64,000 bases of DNA from Rosellinia necatrix. Its lineage: Eukaryota; Ascomycota; Sordariomycetes; Xylariales; Xylariaceae. The position numbers and the translations under genes are program-made. The notes below the pieces were generated by a model. That model saw only the letters and a program-made list of their open reading frames with translations, made no database searches and had not been told where the DNA came from. Each line of letters starts with the position of its first letter. Within the stretch, counting starts at the first letter, position 1. This document shows positions 10,601 to 22,860 of the stretch, one piece after another. Location: positions 1,674,001 through 1,738,000 of the forward strand of contig JAGYVD010000001.1 in the NCBI GenBank assembly GCA_021209875.1. Reading direction: 5' to 3'.

Positions 10601-13600
10601 ACTGACGGCGTGAGTTATGGTTTATGGGGAATGGCTCTAAGGGCAAGGGTAGGCATGTATGAGATTGTGCGAGTTGAGGTTTGGTCCTGATTTAAACCAC
10701 TCTGTAGGGGGAGCTAATGGAAAAGTCCCTGAGCATATAAACCCGGGTTGTTGATAATTAGCTTCAGCGATGAAAGATCAAACCTGTAGCTTACAAGAAA
10801 AGCAAAGGGCCACGACCTCAGGGGGGAATCGACCCCCTTTTGTACTAGAACTCTAGGACGACTAGACATATAGATTTAGTCAAGGGTATACCAAGAGCCC
10901 TTTTTGATAGTTGGCCATCAGACGGATGCTGGCGGGATAAAGCGATGTTGTTACTCGTTCGTTATCCGAAAGACCGCATCGCCGCCGCTGAGTTGAACTA
11001 AGAACCAGCCGGTTACCCGAGCACCCATAAGTATATTGCATCTCGCTGCCGTAGGGATTATATGCAGCTAGATTTTGTGGCGGCGCCAACGGGATAGAGA
11101 AGCCGTTTCAGGGAGGTTCCCGAAAATCTGGAGGCCAGTCCTCGCGGCTCGCGTTATCATAACATATAGGATCCGTAAATACAAGCGTGCTAATGCTGCT
11201 ATCAGCCCACTTGGTTCTTAATGAGCTTAGATCGGCACGGCTCTTCTGCCATGTTTAAAGGTGACTGGACCAATACTATATAGCTACCTCTGGACCCCAC
11301 TGTTACACTGATGAAGACATGTGGCAGTCTGTTCGCTATAAGTTGGGATATATCGCAATAGTCATCGCCTATGTAGTAAGGAACGAGGTTGTCTATTATG
11401 GTATTAGCTATAGGAGCGTATGTATACCGCCACAATAGGCATTAGATGAAACGAATAATGGGTGTATCATCTAGTATATAAGTAGGCAAGGCACTTACAA
11501 AGACGGCCCGAGAATCTGAGCCGCGGCATGCCCCCGGTGTCTGGGATGTCATCCACCGGGAGTGTCAACACACTAGGTGAGTGCAGGGCTGGGATGAGCT
11601 TGGGCTCCGAGATAATGTTGGTAATGGTTAGAAGGCATACATGCCAACCGGATTCTAACCATGCCTGGTCAGGTATTTTTTGTTTAGATGGGTTACATCT
11701 GAAGGAATCACCTCGATAGACTCGAGTTGGCGCCATTCCATTGCGTGTTTTGTCCAAAGTAGAGCCAATAAAAATCTTTACTCCTTTATCACGCGCGTAT
11801 ACGGCGTGATGTGGTCGTATGTCCTTCATATTCTCATAACTTGAGGTGGGGAGATACTCGTGCTGGGAATAATAACTCATGAGGTTTGTTGCGGGATACA
11901 AGGATGCACGAAGCCACACACAAATGTGATGTGGAGGGTTGCAGTGGCCCCTGAACCTGGAAAAAAAAAACGAATAAGTACTAATGTACCCAGCTGTCAG
12001 CCTGTGTTTGTCTGTCCTGGTGGCATTCCCATGGAAAAAACATGGTATATCGTAGTATTTTATGCATAAACGGTAGGCCAGACACATCTTATGCGGGGGT
12101 TTTGCGCAGCAATACTTAGCTAAGTATATAGCCCTGGCAACCGCAGTTCGCTTAGTATGTTATCTCTACTAGGCCGCGAAGTAGACTGCATGCCGCACCA
12201 TCTTGGATCTTTGTGTTACCGATCCAGTGAGACTTCACATGACGGGGATTTTGTTCGGCGATCATTTGCATCTTTTATTGTTGCTCGGCTCGACCTTCGA
12301 CCGCAGCCGGTGTCGCTTCGGTCGCCTCGGTCGCTTCAAAGAAATGAGCAGATGCGCCATTCCCAATCACATGGCTGCGTATTGTTCATACAATGCTCCA
12401 TATGCCTTCCGAGACCTATGATGTCAGTGTTGACCGTACGATGTCCGGCCATCGTCAATCTACCCTGCCATATTGGGGTTCGCTATCCATAAGAAGCCCA
12501 AAATTTGGATTAGCAATACTCTAATACCCTAGTACGCCGCGCTGTTGCAACTCACACTTGTCTTCGATAGTATCGTTTTGCATATAGTAAGAAACCAGTC
12601 CCTGTCACCTAGCGTCAGCAAGTACCCAGAATGATAGAGGGGCAAGTGGAAGAGAGTTACTTCTAAATTGGGCCTCTGGGATAGTATGCAGGGAGGAGCA
12701 GTGAGCCCGGCCACTTCATCGCCCAGTAGAACAGTACCGAAGTGACTAAATTGGACATTGGCCCTCCACGCCCCGGAGTGATATCTAGGTCACTTGGCGG
12801 GCACCTCGTCTAATGCCAAACTGCCGGTTCCATAAGGCTAGAGGATCCCGTGTCTGGTCTAGAGCGGTCGCTAAGCTCGTGGTCCATCCCAAGTATCCAC
12901 GGTATCCCGTGGATCTTAAATGGAAGTAAGCCTAGTACCCTTTTCTTATGACATATCCTGTTGTTTAGAAACCGGCGCGGTATTGCTGTGCCGTAATGCT
13001 GCATATTATGAGGGGCTCTCGGGAAATTTGGGGAATGACGACGGTAGTTTAGTATACCACCTGCCGCGGCGATGTAACAGTATGAAATGCAGTTGAAGGT
13101 TATTTCCCATGCGTGTTATACCACGGTGTTGGCTCAGAGACTTGGGATGGGCTTTTGCCACATTGGTTCCCGTTGGTCACTTCGCTTAGACTCGGTAAGC
13201 CCAGAAACTATTCGGCTGCCACGGTTGGCGCTTGAGCCGCAGGCGAGCAACACCCGGCCCAGTTTGTCACTGAAACGAGCAGTTGGTTTAATCCATCCGA
13301 TTGGGCAGTGGGTAGCCAGAATCTTTTAGATCTAAGGGATATTTAAGAGCGGATGCTGGTTGTATTCGTCACTGACCGGGTTTGTTTGTCCGAGATCTCG
13401 AGGCTCTGTGGGCTTGCACCCTGGATGGGTATAAAGTAAGACTTATTGCTGCAAGCTCACACATATGCATAGCTTGCATAGTGTTCTTCTTAATTAATTC
13501 TTTCAGCTGCGGGCAAGCGAGCTATCAGCCGGCAGCTGTATTGGATGCCTTGGCCAGGGGATACCCGAGTGCGGCGGCAGAGAAATCGACGTCCGTCCAC

Positions 13601-13736
13601 ATTTGTGATAGTCTTTCCGGTGCCGAAGGAGTGTGTCATCGATGCTTAGAGACCAAACACTTACTTCATTCAATCGGAAAGATCCACGATGGATTAAGAT
13701 ATTACGCATGTTGCCGTCAGGATAAGGACCGGTGAG

Positions 13737-13787
13737 CACAGCTAGCGAGGAGGCACAGCTAGCGAGGAGGCACGGCTAGCGAGGAGG
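13737..13787. repeat. 17-bp tandem repeat, three copies
   Basis: CACAGCTAGCGAGGAGG is repeated three times head to tail, with one A-to-G change in the third copy. Each unit contains the palindrome GCTAGC. Confidence 0.85.
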
Positions 13788-14380
13788 GAGCGAGCGAACA
13801 GGAAAGGCACCCGCGCAATCAGAAGGGCAGAAGCTGCTACATGTTTGCCACTGTTACCGTGGGCGGCGATAGTACTGTAATGAAGCAGATGAGATGCCTC
13901 TCGAGAAATCACCCCATCCTTCAACCGGTGAGCGAATGATGATCCTTGTCGCGCGGAGATAACATACCCACCACCGAGTATTCTCTGGATTGGGGGTTTG
14001 GTTCACTACGCGGGCGTGCAGATTGTATGGCAAGCTCATGGCTATGCCGGGGCTCGAGCGTTGGATCGAAGGGAGATGCAAGATGTGGAGAGGTGGCAGA
14101 ATGGCTAGCAGTCGTTCGTCTCGCCCTGGAGGTGGTGCGTCGGTTCTTTCTCCCCTATTGGTAGCGGAGACACACGGAACGGTCCCGAGTGTTTGGTGCG
14201 ACAGGTGCGTCTATGCCGTGCGAGCAGGGTTGTATGCGAGTGGTTTGCGTGAGTCTGTACCTATACTTTTGAGCCGTTAGCTCTAGCGTCATCATTTTCA
14301 AGTATATATGGTGCCTATGAAATGGGGGAACGAGGACCTCTCTCTGTATACATTTTGTATAACTACATTGAAGTACATAC

Positions 14381-14420
14381 CTACCTACCTACCTACCTAC
14401 CTACCTAGGTAACCTACCTA
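14381..14420. repeat. (CCTA)n tetranucleotide tract with TAGG inversion
   Basis: About eight CCTA units run into CCTAGGTAACCTACC, so the tract ends in a short palindrome. This is the same word family that recurs at 35464, 44284 and 60377. Confidence 0.8.
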
Positions 14421-15047
14421 ATAAATGGGGCATATGGAAGCCTCTTATCTAAGTAGCTAACTACCTATAAATAATAATTACTTAGTTAGTTAGTTAGTTA
14501 TATAATAAAGCGGAATATGTAACAAGTAATATTCGTGAAGTGAAGGAAAGTACCTACTTTCTCCCTCGTAGATTAAAAACTGACTGATTAAATCGAGATT
14601 GATGAAGGGAGAGATAAATACTACCTATATAGGTAGGGACCGAACTATGTTAGGTAGGTTACCATAACTACTAAGTCTGTAGTCCTGGCACATCAAGTGA
14701 ATCCACCTGCTTACCGAATCTAAGGATACGGGACCGTTGAACCCACGGAACGCCCTCCTCCCGCTCCGGATAACTAAGCCCCGTTTTGACACTGAAATGG
14801 GGCACTTACACTGGATGTCGAGAGGGCCTACAGCGATGCCAAGACGGGGGAAGAAAACTGGGCGTTTTGGTCTCCCAAGTCATCCATGAATCCGCAGAGA
14901 ATAAACCGGCGCACCTGGATTCCTGCCACCTCGAAAATGATGACATGGCGTGGCCTGGTTTTTGGTGGCGATGGGATCTCGTTAATTGCCTAACGAGAGG
15001 GCGAACGAAGGAGCCATGCTTCTGGATTGGCCCCCGTACCCCGGGAC

Positions 15048-15858
15048 ATGGGTGTCAAGCCATGCCAAGCGCAACAAAATCCGTCAGCCCTCAGCTTGCT
15101 CCCTTGCGAGGGACGACATGATAACAGATACTTCCACCTCCACCATAAGATGCTCTCATACGCCCACGTAGGCCGGGGCGAGAAAGCGCTGACCCCGACA
15201 ATCGACAACCAGGTATGGTGCATCCGGGGCACCGAGACTGCCGAGTATATTGAGGCGCTGAGCTTCTCAACAGTAAGTGCACTTTATTTCATCCCAAACT
15301 TTTGTGTATGCTTTTATGTTCATGCGTGTGTATGTATATACCTGTGTACGTGTGAATTAACTAACGCGGCTGCGCAGGATGACGACGAGAAGGGCGACGT
15401 AGCATCGCCCTGCCGATACGGTAGGCTCGTCGGCCACGAGGAGATCCTCGACTGGGTGACGCAGAGCGGGGGCTACTCGCCGCCGGGGGGCTGGGATCGG
15501 GGTCGGGGGCGTGGGCGGGGAGGCGGCGGCGGCGGGGGGATCCGTCTGCTGATCCTCGAGCGCGCGTCGTACCAGCCGCCGAGTTTCGAGATCCGGCGGG
15601 AGACGTACCTCGCGGTCGAGGCGCGCTTCGGGCTGCCGGAGAACACGCTGCTGGCGCTGTCGAGCGAGACGGGCGCGTCGGCGCACGCGCTGGACGTCGA
15701 CGACCGCACGGGCGCGCCGCTGCGCCTCGCCATGGTGCTCAAGGCGGCCCAGAAGTACCAGCTGGGCAACTACGGGCTCGCCTTCTCGCACGACTTCGCC
15801 ACCGGCCTGACGACGGGCATCCTGCACGGCACGGGCGTGGCCACCACCACCACGACAC

Positions 15859-15892
<34 letters not shown>

Positions 15893-16880
15893 TAATTCGG
15901 GGATATGGAGCAGGCAGGCGGGCGCCGAGATCTACGAGCACGTCAAGGCGGCCGCGCGCCGGCTATGGCCGCACCCGCTCTTCCTCCCCGCCACCGTCCT
16001 CCAGCACCACCTGCTCCGCGCCGACCACTTCTGCACCGTCGTCCTCGCCAACCAGTCCACCGAGGTCCACCGCCAGCTCGGCACCGTCCGCGCCGGCCGC
16101 CTCGCCGGCCGCCGCACCCGCGATATCGCCGCCGAGATGCCCGTCCGCGAGGCCCGCGTCAGCCTGCGTGAGCTCACCGTCGCCATGAGCGCCCAGGTCT
16201 TCGACGCCATCTGGTTCTGCAGCGTCTCCGACTGGCAGTGCTCCTGCCTCGCGCTCCTCCGGGAGGTCCTCGACGAGATCGAGGAGCTCGGCGGCGGCGG
16301 CGGCGTTGGGGGCTCTTCGACGAGAAGGGAGATGAGGTTGATGCGCGCGAAGATCCGCGACCTGATATCGTCCGCGGAGAGCTTGAGACGCCACACCAAC
16401 GGGATGAAGGAGAACGGCCAGGCAGGCATGAACGTGGTAAGCCATAACACTCAACCCGAAGAACAGGGTGAGGCCGAAAGCCTCGGGAAAATTATTTACG
16501 TGTTGCTAACTATACGGCAGCTCTATAGCATCATCTCCCAAGTCGACAACCGCCTGAACGCCAAGATGGCTGCTGCGTCGAGCCGCGACAGCGCCGCCAT
16601 GAAGACGCTCGCGTTCCTGACCACCATCTTCCTGCCCCCCACGTTCGTGGCCACGGTCTTCAGCACCGGCCTGTTCGACTGGCAGGGCGGCGGCATGGTG
16701 GTGTCGGACATGTTTTGGGTCTACTGGGCGCTGTCCGTGCCGCTCACGATACTCGTCGGCGTGGGTTGGCGGGTGTGGTGGAGCTTCGAGAAGAAGCGGT
16801 TCGACAAAGACGTCAACGCCGAGATTAAGGCAAGTAGCGGGAATGGCGAAATCCCTGGTTGGCCGCCCATGACCACTTGA
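15048..16880 (+). CDS. CorA-like magnesium transporter family protein
   Basis: Exons 15048-15272, 15378-16436 and 16521-16880, giving about 547 residues. Both introns (105 and 84 nt) have good donors (GTAAGT, GTAAGC) and CTAAC branch sites, are multiples of three, and contain no stop, so an unspliced frame of over 600 codons also exists. The large N-terminal domain is soluble and has Gly-rich insertions (near 120 and 245). The C-terminus has the CorA-like layout: a long helix (LYSIISQVDNRLNAKMA), SRDSAAMKTLAFLTTIFLPPTFVATVFSTGLFDW as the first membrane segment, a short loop, a second membrane segment (YWALSVPLTILVGVGWRVWW), and a basic tail. The bacterial GMN selectivity motif is not seen, as in many fungal members. 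The start is uncertain: a stop lies in frame at 14991 and the first Met after it is at 15048, but an upstream exon is possible. Confidence 0.8.
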
Positions 16881-17326
16881 ACCCGAGCATCGAAAGTGAC
16901 TCTTTAAGCCACCTATCTCAAGCTGTGGTGGACATAATTACATGGATATTAGGTGCCGATGAGATGGGCATCCTACAGCAAAAGTTCCTAGGTGAGCTTA
17001 TTGGCTATTACAAACAAAATCAATCGTACCATGCTCAGGTACCAAAAAGACTCGGATAGCATCAACGATGGTGATTTTCTTAGAGAACTAATTGCAAATG
17101 CAAATACAGCACAGCAAGCTTAGAACCACAGCTACAGTATGTGTAATACATCTTTACACGACGTGCGGGTAGGTAGATATATATAACTCAAGGTCCTACA
17201 CACAGTCGTGGATTAGTGACACAATTTTGGCCATGCCTGAGCGTCCGTAATCCTCATTTTCCACATTTGCTCGCGTTCAGGCGCCAGCCGGCTCTCCCCT
17301 TCTACTGGATCCAGGAAGGTATGTTA
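16881..17326. other. Convergent intergenic region
   Basis: Separates the ends of the CorA-like gene (plus) and Vps17 (minus). Nothing further recognised. Confidence 0.5.
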
Positions 17327-19260
17327 TCAAAATGTGCTGGTAGCAAGTCGGCTCGCTGCATTCCTGGCATCAACACGATCCTCATCGTCCTCTTCAGGGA
17401 GCCCAGGCATGGCCACACCAGTATTGGTAGGGGGTTTCACCCCCTGTGTGTTCTCCCCGGCGTCCTCCTCGTCAACGCCCGCCATGATGCTGCCAGTCAC
17501 ACTTCGGCTAGGATTATCCGTCCGTCTTGGTACGCCACTCCAAGCGTCACCCTTGGGTCCTTGGCTGACGGCCAGGCTCGTGCGCCTCACTGCCGGGTGG
17601 GATTCTCGGCCGAGACGGCTAAGCCCACCGGAGGCGTCAATCGCCCTGATATCGGGCCGTACACTTTCTAGGAGTGCCAACGTGCGGCGCTCGGCTTCGA
17701 TTTCACGTAATACGAACTCGCGAATACTACCTCGTAGGTCGGCTGACGTCCGTGCAAACCATTTACGACGTTCATTGACAAGATTTTGTGTGACCCGTGT
17801 GGTCTTCTGGTAAAGTTCGTGTTCGGTGCTCCTGGCCTCATCGAGAGCGGCGATTGCCTCGTCGACCTTTTCACGCCGCACACTCGAGCTAGCCTTGAGC
17901 CTGTCAGCCGCGTTCGTCTTGCTTCGCGTGGTGTCCTGAGCTTGCAAGAACTCGCGGATGAGAAGCTGCCGGTTGGTCAACGTCTCCTTCACAATAAAAG
18001 CATCCTGTGAGTGATATTGGAATGCGTCTCCTAGAGTTGTGGCTTCGGCTGTAGCTTGGGCGGCGTGGCAATCTCCGACAGTCTGAACGATCTTTCCCAA
18101 TTTTCGATAGGCATTTGCCAACCCCTGATGTGGTTCCTGTACGCTCATAGCGCCGATCTTCACCCCGAAATCCGACTCGGAAAGCCCAAGTCCTAAGAGA
18201 TGGTCAGCTAAGCTGGAGGTGTCACATGTCGAACCGGTAACAATATACCTCTTCGTGATTTGACCAGCCGGTCCACCTTATGTCCTGCATCCATCGAGCC
18301 CAGATAGAAGAGCTTCACGATGGGACGTGCTTCTGCTAGCTCCGGGGTGTCATCCGGAGGTGGCGCAAACTGCTTGAGGAGTTTTCTCCGCACACCGGTG
18401 GCAGGCTGTTTTCGCTTTATCATAGGACTATAGCCGAAGTCGCTCTCGACAAACAAGACCATCTCATCATCCATCATAAGTACCTCGTTGCTGCATACGT
18501 AGTTAAACCACCTCTGCATAAGCGCCTTCACGCGAGTCTCGTCCTCGTCTGTGCCGGCGCCGGCGGACGTCAGGGAGGGGGGCACGGCTGGCACCATAGC
18601 ATTAGGATTAGCGGATATAAGATGATCGGCGAGCTTGGTAAATTCGGAATGTAAACGACGGACATCGCGGAATTGTGTAGTTCTAAATTTAGGTATGTTT
18701 GTCTTTTCCCTCGATTAGCGTCCGGAGCGGCCCCGGTTGTGTGGCTGCGAAGTGATTCTTACGTGGACATCAAATCTGAGAATAGGATCTTTCTTGCCCG
18801 TCCGCTCCAGTCCGGTGATCTTGGCCTGGAGCTTGTATTGGGGCCCGGGTGGCCTGCGTGGCTGCTGGCCCTGTTGCGTCCCCTGGGCGTCCGATGGCGC
18901 CGTGTTACTCGGGGGCCCGCCTTGGGGAGGTGGCTGTTGCTGCAGCGCACTCTGCTGTGCTTCTGGTCCGGAGCCGAGGCCGGCCTGTTGCGACGGCTCG
19001 GATTGCTCTGATGGCTGGTACTCGGTTGTCGAAGCTGTGCTACTAGCGGTATTTGGTCTTCTGAAGGCATCAATGCCCGGGTCCTCGGATGCAAAGCCGT
19101 TGCCGGCCTCTCGGCTCCCGTACTGGTAAGGGGCGGGCGACTGAGAGCCGGATATGGGGTTGTAGTTGGTGGCGTTGCGCTGGGGGGTCGGGGGTGGTGA
19201 GCCCCATGGCGATGCGCCAGCGGGATGCTCGTCGTCCTGTATGGGCGATCGGTAGTCCAT
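17327..19260 (-). CDS. vps17: Retromer sorting nexin Vps17
   Basis: Exons 19260-18763, 18702-18249 and 18192-17327; introns of 60 and 56 nt; 605 residues. The N-terminal 140 residues are disordered, Pro/Gln/Ser-rich. The PX domain starts at about 141 (YKLQAKITGLER...ILRFDVH) and continues across the first junction with NIPKFRTTQFRDVRRLHSEF, which is the recognisable Vps17 signature. The C-terminal half is a BAR-type coiled coil (LANAYRKLGKIVQ through KWFARTSADLRGSIREFVLREIEAE). The tail after about 530 is disordered and acidic. Vps17 pairs with Vps5 and drives retromer-coated tubules for endosome-to-Golgi retrieval. The Met at 19260 is the first Met of the frame (the codons before it are not ATG) and matches MDYRSPIQD, the usual start in filamentous fungi. 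The gene is divergent from EF-G2. Confidence 0.9.
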
Positions 19261-20205
19261 GTTCGGAAGCACAAGGCCAATGGTAAATGGGGAGGGTCGA
19301 CTTGTTCAGAGGCTGGGTTGGGATCGGTCGAGGTTGAATGGCTCCCAAGGCAACCAGTTGAGACTGTTCCGATGACGAAACAGGCCTTTGGTCTTTGGTC
19401 AGAGAACCGAGAAGCACAAGGCTTCTATGCGCAAATATAGAGAGAACACCAAGTCGCGCAGGTTGATAGCACGAGGTGATGCGCCCGGATTCAGGGTGAG
19501 AAGGCGGCGGCAGCAGTCACCTGGTTAACTTCCAATTAACCTACGGCGACTTGTGATGGTTGATGGCTAGAGATGCGGGCTGACGAGCTCCAGTGTGTGG
19601 TTCAATGATGATGGATTATGGCATATTACAGGCTGCATGTACTTGGTACTTGGTTCCTTTATGCTCACCTACCTACCCAAGCCACCTATTTTACACTTAC
19701 ACACTGCCCGGGTGTACCCAGCTAACGTTACTTACCTAAGTACCTATGTAGGTCGGTACCTTGCTATCCCTGTAAGTGGCTGATATACCTGCCTGCCTCT
19801 GCGTGTGCGCTAGGTAGGTACTTGCTGAGTAACTAACAGATAGCTGCTCAAGACGGACTACCTGGGTAGATACCAAAGTACTACTACTACTACTATTACC
19901 TAGGTACCTGCCTACCTGTTAGTGACTGCCTAGTTGCTCTTCAACCTGGCCTGTGCGTTCAACAGCCTCCATGCTCTGTCTAATGAACAGGCTCTTTCAT
20001 TGGTGGTCGAAAATGCACGTTGACACAATCATGATACCTATCAGACATGGTGATTTGAATAGTCGCTGTGAACCTTGATCAGTGTTTCTTATGAAGCATT
20101 CATTGTATATGACAGGATCCCCTGTGTGAATCCAATCCTGTCCCGTCCGGCTTCCTAAGGCATGGTGCAACACGGCGGTGTCTAAATCGCACCCGTCACG
20201 TCGTG
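19261..20205. other. Divergent intergenic region between vps17 and mef2
   Basis: 945 bp with many TAGGTAGGTACC/CCTACC words (about 19670-19920), a (CTA)n run near 19881 and no gene. It must hold both promoters. Confidence 0.5.
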
Positions 20206-22860
20206 ATGCTGAGCTTGTCCGCCGCCATCGGCACAGCTCGGCCGAGATGTTGGCATCTCACAAGGCTAAAGGGGCTTCCTTCGGCGCTGGGCAGGGGGAA
20301 TTGCGGTGCTAGAGGGGTGGCGTCCGTCTCTGCTGTCCAGCCCGAGAATCCAATAAAATATATTCGAAATATTGGTATCATTGCTCATGTCGACGCCGTA
20401 CGCTCTCAGCTCCAAGCTCCAATCTCCCGCGAGGACTACTTATTCAACGCTGATTCGGAGTGCAGGGCAAAACAACGACCACGGAGCAGATGCTCTACAA
20501 CAGTGGTGCCCTGAGACATGCGGGCAGTATGTAACATGCCCAGATACTTACTCCTCCGCTTGTTGCGTAGTAAATAGCCCTCCCCGGCGCTGACCCATCA
20601 TGCAGACGTGGATCATGGCGACACCGTCACCGACTTCTTACCCATGGAAAGGCAGAGAGGGATCACAATCCAATCCGCAGCAATCACATTCAACTGGCCA
20701 AAGAGGGACCCCCATGACCCGAAGTCACAGCCACATATCATTAACCTCATCGACACCCCAGGCCACGTGGATTTCAGATTTGAGGTCGAGAGATGCATGC
20801 CAATTTTGGATGGTGCTGTATGCGTCATCGACGGCGTAGAGGGCGTAGAGGCACACACAGAGAGGGTGTGGTCGTCCGCCCAAGAATTTAGGATACCTCG
20901 TTTCATCTTCGTCAATAAGCTTGATCGTGAGGGTGCCTCGTACAAGAAATCCATCCAGGACATAGGGTTGAAGCTCAACGGTATGCCCCTGGTCTGCCAG
21001 ATTCCGTGGTGGGAAGACGACGTAATGAAGGGTGTGGTTGATGTCATCACGGGTCGAGTTGTGAGCCTGGCTGGTTCAGCTGATTCTCCAGAGCAATGTT
21101 CCAAAATAGTTGTCAACCAAGCTATCAAGGATGAGACTGCGCGTGCCCGCGAGAGATTGGTTGAGCTTCTCTGCGAGCGAGACGATGAGCTCCTGGAGCT
21201 ATGGACAAATCATGGCAAAGATCTCCCTAACGAGCCCATACAAAAGAGCATTCGACGTGTCTTGAGCAACGGCGATGGTTCCCTCATACCTGTCTTCGCG
21301 GGCTCTAGCTTAAAAAACATTGGTGTCGTGCCGCTATTAAACGCCGTGAATGACTACTTGCCAAGCCCGCTCGATCGTCCGGAACTCGAGGTTAGAAACG
21401 GCGAGAAGACTCAACGGCTGGGTGAAATCCTCCATCCTCCACAGGTCTCCAAGAAGCAAAAGGAGCCACACGCTGAGGCCTTGGCATCAGTCTTCAAGGT
21501 TGTAAATGATGCGCGTCGAGGCATGCTCACTTGGGTGCGAGTGTATCATGGGGTCCTCAAAAAGAACACCCCATTGTGGAACACCCACCTACAAGGGTTT
21601 GAGAAGCCCTTGAATATCATGCAGATTTCTGCCTCCCAGAATGTGGAGGTTCCATACCTCACGCCAGGGCAGATAGGCGCGCTTACAGGATTGAAGACAG
21701 CCCGAACAGGCGACACGCTGATGGTCATGTCCTCAAACAAACCTCCGCCGCAGAAGCTTTCACATGTCCAAGTCCGGCCGCCTGAAATCCCACCAGCGGT
21801 AGCCTTCATAGTACTAGACGCATACACACCCACGGGAGCCAAGGCCCTCGAAATCGCATTGGAGAACACCTCACGAGAAGATCCCAGCCTCAGATGGTCC
21901 AAGGACGAGAAGACAGAGCAATATACGCTGTCAGGCATGGGAACACTTCACCTCGAGATCGCACGAGACCGTTTAGAGAACCATTACAAAGCAGAAGCGA
22001 TATGGGGGAAGATCGTAGTCGACTACAAGGAGAGCCTATCTGCGCCCACAGCGCCGACACGCGCCGTCTTTGACAAGACCGTCGCAGGCCACGCAGGGAA
22101 AGCAGCATGCACGGTCGTCATCGAGCCTCTCGAGCCCCACCAGGCCGAGGAGGCTCCTCCGCTGTCCTCGGATATCGAGCGAGACGGGAACGTCATCCGC
22201 GTCCGGTTCGCGGGGGAGGAGGCCCACGCCTTCGACGTCGAGGCGACCCGCCAGCACCTCGTCAACGGCGCCATCGCCGGCCTGGCTCGAGGCCCGCGCC
22301 GCGCGTCCCCCATGTACCGCTGCCTCGTGACAGTGGCCTACGACGGCGCGACGGACCTTTTCGGCGCGGTCTCCGGTGCGCACCTCTCCGGCGCGTCCCG
22401 CAAGGCCGTCAAGGACGCCCTCTCCGCCGCGCAGCAGCAGGGCGCCATCACGATCCTCGAGCCCGTCATGCGCGTCGCCATAGTGTGCCCCGAGTCCGCG
22501 GCCGGCGCCATCCAGCACGACCTGCACTCGGCGCGCGGCGGCCAGGTCCTCGAGGTGCGCGACCTGCAGGAGTCCAGCAGCGGCAGCAGCAGCAGCAGCG
22601 GCGGCGGCGCCGCTGCCGCCGATGTGATCAACGTCGACGACATCTACGCGCCGCCCGACTCGTACGAGTTCCAGAAGTCCCTGCGCGAGACCCGCAAGGG
22701 CCGCCTGCGCATGCTGCAGATCACCGCCCAGGTCCCCCTCGCCGAGGTCCTCGAGTACGACGGCGTCCTGCGCGGCAAGACCTCCGGCCATCACACCCTC
22801 ACCATGGCCCTCGACACCTTCGAGCGCGTCACCGGGCCGAGGGAGAAGGCCCTTGTTTAA
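20206..22860 (+). CDS. mef2: Mitochondrial ribosome-releasing factor 2 (EF-G2)
   Basis: Exons 20206-20397, 20466-20526 and 20606-22860; introns of 68 and 79 nt; 835 residues. The N-terminus is basic and Arg-rich, as expected of a mitochondrial presequence. G motifs: P-loop AHVDAGKTTTTEQ (60-72, split by intron 1 between Ala64 and Gly65), RGITI (102-106), DTPGH (134-138) and NKLD (188-191). Domains II-V follow, with YTLSGMGTLHLEI in domain III and GKTSGHHTLTMALDTFERV at the end. The length and GNVDHGDTVTDFLP fit MEF2/GFM2, which splits mitochondrial ribosomes after termination together with the recycling factor. A Ser/Gly/Ala-rich insertion lies near residues 785-805. GC content rises sharply from about 22100 to the stop, creating long shadow frames there. 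Confidence 0.93.

Larger units (their letters stand above)
10601..15047. other. Long region without a convincing gene
   Basis: About 4.4 kb with only short frames on both strands, no recognised protein or transposon. The largest (11467-12087, minus, 206 codons) has no motif I know. A GTAAGA...TTTCAG intron-like segment at 13436-13506 separates two short open stretches. Three 17-bp repeats lie at 13737-13787 and a (CCTA)n tract with TAGG neighbours near 14380-14420. Base composition is even and unlike the coding blocks. It may be old degraded mobile DNA, but nothing proves that. Confidence 0.45.

Noticed and set aside
11467..12087. 206-codon minus-strand frame
   Set aside because: No recognisable domain, irregular composition and no supporting signals; probably chance.
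14079..14155. tRNA-like start GGAGAGGTGGCAGAATGG with TTTCTCC about 70 bp later
   Set aside because: D and anticodon stems do not form and the T-arm motif is not placed correctly.
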